From: Ectocarpus siliculosus
Lineage: Eukaryota > Sar > Phaeophyceae > Ectocarpales > Ectocarpaceae
DNA length: 14,906 nucleotides
NCBI GenBank assembly: GCA_000310025.1
Contig: FN648651.1
Coordinates: 79,070-93,975, forward strand
Direction: 5' to 3'
Part shown: positions 8,016 to 14,906 of the stretch, piece after piece
Numbering within the stretch: the first letter of the stretch is position 1
How the letters are laid out: each line of letters begins with the position of its first letter
Notes under the pieces: generated by a model
Told to the model about the DNA's origin: nothing
The model's database searches: none
The model's input: only the letters and a program-made list of their open reading frames with translations
Made by a program: the position numbers and the translations under genes

Positions 8016-11000
8016 GCACTTTGCGTCTGCTAAGGCAGAACACTACGCAGGCGATCAGTTGTGGATACGCGGTGAGATCGGGCAGATTGGGCGTAGACGT
8101 AAGCCGTACCCAGTAGAGATCTTGCTCGATACCGGGGCGGGTGGAGGCAATTACATCTCGTTAGAGTTGTGGTTTCGCGTAAGGAAGTTAGCGCGATGTC
8201 GTTTGGACAGACGTTCAGCAGGAGTCCTAGCGGCAGCCAACCCGTCAGAAAGTGGAGTGCCTCCAATGCGCATTCTTGGGCATGTCACGATTCCGATTCA
8301 GTTCAATGCAGACGCTCAGGTTCGATTCATCACCGCCAGAGTAGTACCGGACCTCCCGTACGGTTTTATCATTGGAGCGGAGTATCTGCGACGCAACAAG
8401 AGCACGCTTGATTTTGGAGAAGGCAAGGGTTTCCAGCCCACGCCCTCGGCACCCTTCGTGCCATTTCTGTCTCAGATGGTAGAGGACCCGACTCACCCGT
8501 CTCCGCTTGTAGCTGCACGTGACCGCTTTGCTCTTTTGACATGCGACTCACAACGCGACACTAACCTGTCCGACATAGCCCCGCTGCCAGAGCTGCCCAG
8601 GCATCGTGACATCGCGTGGGAGGATGACAGCACCCTGGAATGGGACCTGGTCCTAAGTTCAAGGATGTCGTCAGGGTTCACGAGTATCGCGATACAAACG
8701 GTAGCGATTGGACCTCAACCACAGGACAGACAGTTGGTGATGGTGCTGCCCACAGAACGTTTCGATTTAGAGAAGGGTGCCGAGGTTGGGATAGCGCGCG
8801 CAGTGATGTGGTGGACACCAGGCACGCCAGTGTACTGCAAATTGGTAAACAGAGAAGCCGAGGTAGCCGAAGTCGCTAACGGTAGCATTTGCGCCAGGAT
8901 GATTGCGCTCAATGTCCGCGACCGCGCCCGTTTCGACTCTCTGTTCGACGATACCCCGTCCACTGTTGACCCTCCACTTCCTGACCCGGTCGTTGAGCCC
9001 GCCCGTGACGTGAGTGACGACATGAGCGACGATACCTCAGTGGCCTCACCAACCCCGGTACGAGCGGCCGACGCCAACATGGGGCAGCTGGGAGCGTTGC
9101 AGAAGCAGGAATTAGTCGAAGTTCTGGCCACGTTCGTCGAAGAAGGCTTGTTCCCGATCGACCCCAAGCGAGTGGCAGCATGCGGTGGCAGTGAGTTGGA
9201 ACTTCCTTTGATAGATGAGTTTTGTACACCGTACGCAGCCAAACAACGTCGATTTTCACCCGAGGAACGACGCATGATCCGGGCTGAAATTCAGCAATCA
9301 CTAGATCGAGGTATCATTCGACCTTCCATGTCACCATGGGCTGCCCAATGCCTGTGTGTCAGGAAGAAAGATGGTACTATGCGGCTATGCATCGACTGGA
9401 GAGTGTTGAACAAGCTTTTGATATCTGATAGTGGTGGGCTAGGCGATATGCAAACTATATTCGATGGGCTAAAAGGCAAGCGGTACTTCACGCAGATCGA
9501 TCTCGCGTCAGGCTTTCACCAAATTGAAATCGCCGAAAAGGATCGCCACAAAACAGCTTTCCGCGACGCAGACGGTATGTTGTTCGAATTCACACGTGCG
9601 GGTTTCGGACTGACAGTTTTACCTTCTGCGTTTACGCGTCGAGTGAAGTCTGCTTTGGGAGTTATTGATGGTGTGTTTAGCTGGCTGGACGATATACTCG
9701 TTGCGAACGAAACGTGGGAGGACCATCTAGCTGCCCTGGTGCTCGTTCTCACACGCCTCCGTGCTGCTGGATTATCCGTTAATTTTCCGAAATGCATTTT
9801 CGGGGCTTCGTCCCAAGAATTTCTCGGAATGATAATTGATGCTACCGGCATGCACCCAGCGCCGTCTAAACTCGAAGCGATAGCCAACATGCCTCGGCCT
9901 CGAACAGTAGAAGACCTGCGCACGTTTTTGGGGCTGACAGGATACCTTCGACAGTTCGTTCCGCAATATAGTGTGATAGCAGCCCCCCTATCCGACATCC
10001 TTCGAAATAAGGACTTTGCGTCCAAGCGCGCACGCAAGCTCCCTATTCCGTGGGGGGAGACTGAGGAACACGCCTTCCAACAGCTCAGACTATCACTTGC
10101 TTCTCCCACCGTGTTAGCCTTCCCTGATCCTAATGCGTCGTTCGAGATGCATGTCGACGCTAGCTCAGTGGGTGCAGGTGCGACCCTGCTACAGACCATC
10201 GACGGTACGCCCAGGATCATCGCTTTCGCCAGCCACAAGTTCTCTCGCACCGACGCTCGACGCGGGCCCACGGAACGGGAGTGCATGGGGGTATTGTGGG
10301 GCGTAGACCATTTCAAACCATATTTAGCGGGCCGGCAGTTCAAAGTAGTAACGGATTGCTCCGCACTCACATGGTTGTTTCGCAGTAGGGAGCTTTGCCC
10401 CAAGTTGCATAGGTGGGCACTTAGGCTTATGGAGTATGACATAGTATTAGAATGGAAAGCAGGAATGCATCACGTACTGCCCGATGCTCTATCCCGTCTT
10501 CCCGTAGCAAGTGCCTCCCCCGGAGATATCGACGACTCTTTTCCGGACGACTTTACGACCCCGAATTCCGAAGCTGTGGTTGGCCCGCAAGGCCCCGTTC
10601 TTAATGGCAGGCGTCTTGCTGAGCTTACATCGGAAGAGGACCCTGAGCCAATGGATGTCGTACATGCATCGGAGCCGTTGAACATAGCACCGCTGTTTGC
10701 TGACTTCCCGTTTGCTGCTTGCGCCTCGCTCAACGACCCACTGCCACCGCGTCGCTCCAGCCGTAAACGCACACCCTCAGTAAGGTTGCGACCCCTAAAC
10801 GACCCTCAGCTGCCTACCGTGGCACAGGTTTTTTCATCGGGGCTTCAGCCCGCGTTCGTACCTGAGCCTATCGAACCGCCCCCGACGCATCTACCGGAGG
10901 CAGTTCCGCCCGAGTGCACGCGGTCCGCTGATGTAGGGGAGGTGCTTTCGGCAGGGGGGGAATCGCCCTTTAGGTCAGCGGTGGACACGGGGTCGACGGC

Positions 11001-12780
11001 GATCCATAGGGCGCTGCGCACGCTGAAGAATCCAGACACACTCGTTCGACACCAGCAAAGCGATGCCCTTTTGGGCCAGGTTCGGAGTGATCTAGAAGGG
11101 AGTGGTAGAGCAGGTTACAGTTTAGATGTTCAAGGAGTGCTACGATTCGCGTTTGAAAAGGGCAAACCAGTAATAGCGACCCCCAAAAGCATGGTGGCAG
11201 ACATCCTCGCATTGGTCCACACGTTACAGGGGCATGCAGGAGTGGGAGCGACCTTGGCTTTAATTCGGGATCACTTTCACTGGCCCACACTGGCACGAGA
11301 TGTCCGGCATTACGTTTTATCTTGTAGCTGTAGGCGTCGCAAGAGGCCCAGTAGTAGACGCGTACCGATGCTGCCAGGGAGACCACTAGAACCTTGGGAT
11401 GAACTCGAGATTGACCTACTCAAAATTGACACGACCTCGCTGTCTGGCAACAAGTACATTTTGCTGGTGGTAGACCGTGCATCCAAATTCCCTTTTGGGT
11501 TCCCTCTTGCGACCAAGGAAGCAATCGGCGTAGCGCGAGCGTTGTCAGAACTGTGTTTGACTTTCGGCGTCCCTAGAGTAATTCGTTGCGATGGTGGTAG
11601 AGAGTTCGGAGGAGAAGTGGTAACCCACCTTTGTCGATGGCTACAAGCGAACATCACTTTTGGCGCAGCAGATCATGCCCGGGGTCAGGGCACAGTAGAG
11701 AGATTGGGAGGATGGATGCAAGAGTTGTTGGCAGAGCTGTGCAAGTGCTGGAACGACCGTTGGGATGAATACGTATCGCCGGCCATTTGGATCAAACGTA
11801 CGCTACCAGACACCTCCGTTCACCCACACATGACTCCGTTTGAACTGTTGTTCGGCCGCAAACCTCGCACCTCGCTTGACTCGTTGGCGCCTCTCTCGGA
11901 GGAGGGAAACCAAGATCATTCGGGGGGCTTAGACAACTTTGTGGAACGACGAAAGCAGAACCTCCGGGAAGTTAGGCTGGTGCTCGAGAAGCGCCATGAC
12001 CTGCGGGTGGCAGCACGGGCGAAGGCGAATGCCACCATTTCGAGGACCTCGGCGTCGGTGACAGTAGAGAAAGGCAACCTCGTCTTGGTGCGCGAAGCTG
12101 ACAGCAGTCGTCACCGAGACAAGCGGGGCAGGAAGCTGCAGCACGACCTCTACACCGGGCCCTGGACAGTAGAGGAAGTCTTGCAGAGGGGTTTGAGCGT
12201 GAAAGTGAAGATGCAGGGAAGAAAACTACGCTCGAGAAGAGTGTGCACTGCCGAGTTGAAACCCTTTCATATTCGCCCGCCTCATCTAAGACACTCCATA
12301 GCCGAGGAATTTATGCAGTTTGCGTGGGGTCCCGATTTTTGCCTACCAGTGGAACAGCCGAACCAAGGATTGTTCGTCTCCCTTTCTGACTGCCGTCGTG
12401 TCCATTCACCTACTGGTTCTTTAGTATGGGAGTACAAAGCCATTTCTCAGGCTGGTGTTGAGTCCGTGTGGTTGCCGGAATCTGAGCTTCTTCGCGCGTT
12501 CACACGCTTGCAGCTAGATGGTTTCATCGCATTGTGGCATCTGTATCATCCCGAACTGGCTGATCAGCTCACTCCACGCTCCACCCCGCGTACACCGTTG
12601 TCCGCCCGTGAAGCCCTGGGGATTTACCCAATAGGTTTTACATTCCAGAAAGACTTTGGAGGAGGGTTGAAGCTCCAAGGCCAAGTGTTCGGTTACCGCG
12701 ACCGATACTGGCGTGTACGCTACAGTAACCAGAACTGGGAGGAGATGACGCGTCAAGAGCTAGAACGTTGTCTTCACTGA
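7987..12780 (+). CDS. pol: Pol: protease, RT, RNase H, integrase, chromatin-reader-like tail
   Basis: This carries out polyprotein cleavage, reverse transcription and integration. Numbered from the codon after the gag UGA (1597 residues): aspartic protease with DTG (48-50) and IIGAEYL (from 128); reverse transcriptase about 405-665, with the first catalytic Asp in QIDLASGF (505) and WLDD (566-569); RNase H with Asp724, Glu765, Asp790 and Asp833; a long Pro/Ser linker with RRSSRKR (922-928); integrase zinc finger H1078-x4-H1083...C1113-x-C1115; catalytic Asp1143, Asp1202 and Glu1238 with exactly 35 residues between the last two; a GPY/F-like GPW (1391-1393); a chromodomain-like segment (about 1478-1524) and a Tudor-like end (about 1550-1597). 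The first in-frame AUG is at 8266, after the protease DTG, so independent initiation would lose the protease active site. Fusion to Gag by readthrough is inferred. All key catalytic acids are present and no internal stop occurs. Confidence 0.96.
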   Translation, partial: DEDPGLVNPGHFASAKAEHYAGDQLWIRGEIGQIGRRRKPYPVEILLDTGAGGGNYISLELWFRVRKLARCRLDRRSAGVLAAANPSESGVPPMRILGHVTIPIQFNADAQVRFITARVVPDLPYGFIIGAEYLRRNKSTLDFGEGKGFQPTPSAPFVPFLSQMVEDPTHPSPLVAARDRFALLTCDSQRDTNLSDIAPLPELPRHRDIAWEDDSTLEWDLVLSSRMSSGFTSIAIQTVAIGPQPQDRQLVMVLPTERFDLEKGAEVGIARAVMWWTPGTPVYCKLVNREAEVAEVANGSICARMIALNVRDRARFDSLFDDTPSTVDPPLPDPVVEPARDVSDDMSDDTSVASPTPVRAADANMGQLGALQKQELVEVLATFVEEGLFPIDPKRVAACGGSELELPLIDEFCTPYAAKQRRFSPEERRMIRAEIQQSLDRGIIRPSMSPWAAQCLCVRKKDGTMRLCIDWRVLNKLLISDSGGLGDMQTIFDGLKGKRYFTQIDLASGFHQIEIAEKDRHKTAFRDADGMLFEFTRAGFGLTVLPSAFTRRVKSALGVIDGVFSWLDDILVANETWEDHLAALVLVLTRLRAAGLSVNFPKCIFGASSQEFLGMIIDATGMHPAPSKLEAIANMPRPRTVEDLRTFLGLTGYLRQFVPQYSVIAAPLSDILRNKDFASKRARKLPIPWGETEEHAFQQLRLSLASPTVLAFPDPNASFEMHVDASSVGAGATLLQTIDGTPRIIAFASHKFSRTDARRGPTERECMGVLWGVDHFKPYLAGRQFKVVTDCSALTWLFRSRELCPKLHRWALRLMEYDIVLEWKAGMHHVLPDALSRLPVASASPGDIDDSFPDDFTTPNSEAVVGPQGPVLNGRRLAELTSEEDPEPMDVVHASEPLNIAPLFADFPFAACASLNDPLPPRRSSRKRTPSVRLRPLNDPQLPTVAQVFSSGLQPAFVPEPIEPPPTHLPEAVPPECTRSADVGEVLSAGGESPFRSAVDTGSTAIHRALRTLKNPDTLVRHQQSDALLGQVRSDLEGSGRAGYSLDVQGVLRFAFEKGKPVIATPKSMVADILALVHTLQGHAGVGATLALIRDHFHWPTLARDVRHYVLSCSCRRRKRPSSRRVPMLPGRPLEPWDELEIDLLKIDTTSLSGNKYILLVVDRASKFPFGFPLATKEAIGVARALSELCLTFGVPRVIRCDGGREFGGEVVTHLCRWLQANITFGAADHARGQGTVERLGGWMQELLAELCKCWNDRWDEYVSPAIWIKRTLPDTSVHPHMTPFELLFGRKPRTSLDSLAPLSEEGNQDHSGGLDNFVERRKQNLREVRLVLEKRHDLRVAARAKANATISRTSASVTVEKGNLVLVREADSSRHRDKRGRKLQHDLYTGPWTVEEVLQRGLSVKVKMQGRKLRSRRVCTAELKPFHIRPPHLRHSIAEEFMQFAWGPDFCLPVEQPNQGLFVSLSDCRRVHSPTGSLVWEYKAISQAGVESVWLPESELLRAFTRLQLDGFIALWHLYHPELADQLTPRSTPRTPLSAREALGIYPIGFTFQKDFGGGLKLQGQVFGYRDRYWRVRYSNQNWEEMTRQELERCLH

Positions 12781-12990
12781 AGACTGCCCTATCACGTCGG
12801 TTGTTGTGGGATATGTCGTGTCATGGTGGGGGGACATGGGCGTATCATGTGGGGTCCCGTGATTTGTCGTTGTGGCAGTGGGGAGGAAGGGGCGTGTGTA
12901 TAGGTGGTGTGAACGGGGGAGGCTGGAAGGACCTGTCCAGGAGTCCGTTTAGTTGTTTTGAGGGGTTTTTTCTTGCTTGAGCCTACGCTG
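12781..12990 (+). other. 3' noncoding region, G-rich part
   Basis: After the pol stop come G runs (12808-12810, 12828-12833, 12838-12840, 12853-12856, then others to about 12919) on the coding strand, which could form a loose G-quadruplex. No protein is supported here. A T run follows GAGGGG at 12960-12971. Confidence 0.45.
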
Positions 12991-12998
12991 TTGCTCCT

Positions 12999-13112
12999 AC
13001 TCGGAAGGCGGTACCGAGTCGATAGTTGTGTGCAATCCCTCGAGTGTATGTGCGCACGCGAGGGTTGATTAGGTCCTGTAGGACACGGTTGCAATCACGG
13101 TCACGATTGCAA
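12999..13112 (+). other. Consecutive hairpins in the 3' noncoding region
   Basis: Three perfect or near-perfect inverted repeats follow one another. ACTCGG (12999-13004) pairs with CCGAGT (13014-13019). CAA-CCCTCG with one bulged T (13033-13042) pairs with CGAGGGTTG (13059-13067). TTGCAATC (13089-13096) pairs with GATTGCAA (13105-13112). A small GTCCT/AGGAC stem lies between the last two. Confidence 0.7.
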
Positions 13113-13141
13113 TAACGCTTAAGCTAGTGGCGGTATGTGGG

Positions 13142-13265
13142 CTAATTCACTGTCATGGGGATCGCTTTCCATGACAACGAACTTCACGAGAGGGTTTTAT
13201 CGAGAGTTTTGTCCCTCACGAGAAAAGAGAGAGACGAGATGGCGCGTGAAGTTCGGGTGAATTAG
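13142..13265 (+). other. Three-way-junction RNA structure
   Basis: The outer stem is CTAATTCAC (13142-13150) with GTGAATTAG (13257-13265), 9 bp. The first arm is TGTCATGG (13151-13158) with CCATGACA (13169-13176), 8 bp and a 10-nt loop. The second arm is CGAACTTCACG (13178-13188) with CGTGAAGTTCG (13245-13255), 11 bp, enclosing GAGGG (13190-13194) with CCCTC (13213-13217). Junction linkers are 0, 1 and 1 nt. All stems are perfect. Hammerhead core bases are absent. Function is unknown; export, packaging, stability or 3'-end protection are possibilities. Confidence 0.8.
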
Positions 13266-13272
13266 TTACTTT

Positions 13273-13370
13273 CGAGGCATATCGGTTGATGGTAGACCTC
13301 GCGGTTCTATCATTCCTCTAGTTATAAGTACAGGATGTGGCGTTAGTATATTATGAGTAAATAATATACT
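13273..13370 (+). other. PPT-proximal hairpins
   Basis: CGAGG (13273-13277) can pair with CCTCG (13297-13301). Then AGTATATTAT (13345-13354) pairs perfectly over 10 bp with ATAATATACT (13361-13370) around a 6-nt loop, ending at the base before the polypurine tract. Confidence 0.75.
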
Positions 13371-13378
13371 AGGGGGGA
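13371..13378 (+). other. Polypurine tract (plus-strand primer)
   Basis: AGGGGGGA directly abuts the TG of the 3' LTR. RNase H-resistant polypurine RNA primes plus-strand DNA synthesis at this position in LTR retroelements. At 8 nt it is short but canonical in place and composition. Confidence 0.9.
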
Positions 13379-13811
13379 TGTTACGGTTCGGAATGATATT
13401 GTTCCGAAAGTACGTACACCCTCACAGAGGTGGTTAGCCGCAGTCCGCGGAGCCTCTGTTGGAGTTGTGGAGTTCGCCCCTCCCTGCTCACTCCCTTTCT
13501 CGAGCTACCATCCTGAGCTCGAACTAAAAGAATAAGACCATAACATCTGCAAGGAGGCCTTTGCTCCGACCCAATACCAGCTCCCGCAGCCGGTACAAGC
13601 ACCTTCAAGGTTCATCGCACTCGGTACAGTTGCTCGATTGCACAGAGAGAGGTCAGTGTGGGACAGCTTTTGTCCAATATGCATGGCGTTGGCGGAGAAG
13701 CCAGTAAACCTTTCTCGCGCCAAATATCTCTGGCATGAACGGGAATATCAGTGACCCGTTGACAACATGCAATGCCGCCTCTCCCTTCCTAGAGTCGAGC
13801 GACTCGTTTCA
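13379..13811 (+). repeat. 3' long terminal repeat (433 bp)
   Basis: This appears identical to 3390-3822 over its full length. It begins TGTTACGG and ends TTTCA. Since both LTRs are copied from one template at insertion, the lack of differences implies recent insertion, or gene conversion or an assembly effect. Confidence 0.95.
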
Positions 13812-13815
13812 TCAT
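13812..13815. repeat. Target-site duplication, right copy (TCAT)
   Basis: TCAT follows the last base of the 3' LTR and equals 3386-3389. The pre-insertion site can be read as ...CTATTCATCATCAC... Confidence 0.75.
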
Positions 13816-13911
13816 CACACGCCCAAGTGGTCGGACATGAAATCAAGCACACCTTGCCATTACGTATTACAAGTCCCAAAACCAAGCTCACACGGCATAA
13901 ATTGTTTGCAG

Positions 13912-13980
13912 GAGGTACGGCCTCTGTTCGCACTAATGTAGTAGCTCTACTGCTGAAACTGCGGGAAACGCCAAACCTAC
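13912..13980 (+). other. Weak candidate host exon
   Basis: TTGTTTGCAG (acceptor-like, ending 13911) and GTAAGTAAG (perfect donor-like, starting 13981) bracket 69 bp. One of the three frames is open across it and would read GTASVRTNVVALLLK and onward. No homology is recognised, and such signals occur by chance. Confidence 0.2.
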
Positions 13981-14906
13981 GTAAGTAAGCAGGCAAGCTG
14001 ACTCTAACGAGGATGACTGCTACTCAATCGGCAGAGGCAGCGCTATCGTCGGCGACAAAGCCGAATTTTTGAAGGCTCATGTTGCACACCGATGTGGTTT
14101 TCAGGAGCTGAGACACAGGCGCTGTTGGTGTGGTGTGTGGCTGGCAGGGGCTGGTGTGTGGTGTGTGGTTGTGATGGCAGTGGGGGGCGACAGGAGTAGG
14201 CGCGTGGGCGCCGGAGCGAAAAAAGGGGGTAGACAGCTGGGAAACTGACCCCCTCCCGGTAAAAAGGGGACCAAAATATCAAAATATCGAATATCGAAGA
14301 GGTCGGATTACCAATCGTGCGAAAGGATCTTTAGGGGGTTCGGGGGTAGGGTTTCCGGAAGGTTCGGAAAGCATGCCGTGCTTTTTGGGCGCGCGCGCAC
14401 GCGGTTCTTGACGGTTTGGAGGTGGTACTCGGCTAGCTCAGCTCTGCTAGCTTGCATACTGAAGCCCGAGCTGTGCAGGCTTGCAGAGCCCGCCTGCTCG
14501 TATGTTCTGTGGAGTATGTTCCTGCGCGCACAGGGGACTCATGGTGTGTAGGGGAGGAGAAGAATGCTGCTAGAAAAACATGTCAGGACCGCCGAAAGCA
14601 CAATCAATTAGTCTACAATGTAGACTGTTGTCGGGGGCACCGATTTGTATGTGCGCGCTACCGGGCTGCCGGCCGTTCGGTAGGGCATGTACTGCTGCTG
14701 TACGAAGAGCGAGTGGAATATCTAGCTGAGTCTAGGTGCTGTAGGTCTAGGCCTACTTTGCACAGCTTCGAGATGACCGGAACCGCTTTCTGTGCTGTAC
14801 ACGAAAGAAACAACCGATTGCCCCGCAACGCTAGAGGTAGGCGCATCAGCATCCAGATCTGCCGCTGCCATCTGCTTCCAGATTGATAGCTTGCCAACGT
14901 CCAACC
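13981..14906. other. Right host flank, no supported gene
   Basis: It includes a GT-rich tract (about 14120-14200), an AATATCGA-rich patch (about 14274-14297) recalling the left-flank palindromic region, a CG-alternating run (14390-14403) and a 17-bp palindrome (14610-14626). The longest frame (14452-14886, 144 codons) has an Arg/Cys-rich composition without recognisable protein features. Confidence 0.4.

Larger units (their letters stand above)
3390..13811 (+). mobile_element. Complete Ty3/Gypsy-type LTR retrotransposon
   Basis: All hallmarks are present in order: 433-bp LTRs (TG...CA), a primer-binding site abutting the 5' LTR, gag, pol with protease, reverse transcriptase, RNase H and integrase, a polypurine tract abutting the 3' LTR, and a 4-bp target-site duplication. 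RNase H before integrase places it in Ty3/Gypsy rather than Ty1/Copia. There is no third open frame after pol that could be an envelope gene. Identical LTRs and intact frames point to recent insertion. At 10.4 kb it is long for the group, owing to a roughly 1.95-kb leader, a large gag, a long pol linker and a 598-bp 3' noncoding region. Confidence 0.97.

Noticed and set aside
8715-9275. 186-codon minus-strand frame
   Set aside because: It is a shadow of the pol frame, Ser/Ala/Arg-rich, with no motif.
9516-10442. 308-codon open frame on the minus strand inside pol
   Set aside because: It lies wholly antisense to the RT/RNase H coding sequence. Its composition is that of a reverse-strand shadow and it has no recognisable protein features.
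13142-13265. Hammerhead ribozyme as an explanation of the three-way junction
   Set aside because: Junction linkers are only 0, 1 and 1 nt, and the conserved CUGANGA and GAAA core strands are missing.
12781-13378. Possible env or third gene after pol
   Set aside because: There is no long frame, signal peptide or membrane segment; the region is explained by RNA structure.
14452-14886. 144-codon frame in the right flank
   Set aside because: It has Arg/Cys-rich random-like composition, overlapping minus-strand frames and no recognisable domain.
1-14906. CRISPR array or bacterial operon
   Set aside because: No regularly spaced short repeats with unique spacers, and no bacterial gene arrangement; the content is eukaryotic.

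Overview
The window is eukaryotic nuclear DNA dominated by one complete, apparently recent LTR retrotransposon of the Ty3/Gypsy (Metaviridae-type) group, spanning 3390-13811 (10,422 bp). The order protease - reverse transcriptase - RNase H - integrase in one pol polyprotein fixes the group. The two 433-bp LTRs look identical base for base, are bounded by TG...CA, and are flanked by a 4-bp target-site duplication (TCAT). Gag and pol are both open, so this looks like a young and possibly active copy. I cannot name the host. CpG is not depleted, splice-like signals occur, and no bacterial-style genes are present. An alga, oomycete or other microbial eukaryote is a weak guess.

Layout. Positions 1-3385 are host flank with no gene I can support. 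They hold two diverged direct copies of an unknown repeat of about 430-460 bp (92-522 and 2149-2605), pyrimidine and poly-C tracts, and a GTATCGATAC-rich palindromic patch (2606-2745). The element then runs: 5' LTR (3390-3822), a primer-binding site complementary to the 3' 28 nt of a tRNA (3823-3850) with a partial second copy 45 bp on, a very long 5' leader (to 5775) with a T-rich tandem array and a 271-bp near-identical duplication (period 280 bp), gag (5776-7986), pol (7987-12780), a 598-bp 3' noncoding region full of inverted repeats, a polypurine tract (13371-13378) and the 3' LTR (13379-13811). The right flank (13812-14906) has no convincing gene, only a weak candidate exon.

How it works together. 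Gag would package the RNA. It has an SR/RD-rich N-terminal region, a long helical capsid-like middle, and a C-terminal CCCH zinc finger instead of the usual CCHC knuckle. Pol lies in the same frame as gag, separated by one UGA, has no AUG before its protease motif, and begins beside a GC-rich hairpin 8 nt after the UGA. Expression by stop-codon readthrough is the simplest reading. The integrase ends in a GPY/F-like module followed by what look like a degenerate chromodomain and a Tudor-like domain, a plausible targeting tail.

The most unusual points are the predicted UGA readthrough, the SR + CCCH Gag, the string of hairpins with a three-way junction before the polypurine tract, the 28-nt tRNA match, and catalytic-motif variants (WLDD in RT, C-x-C in the integrase zinc finger).
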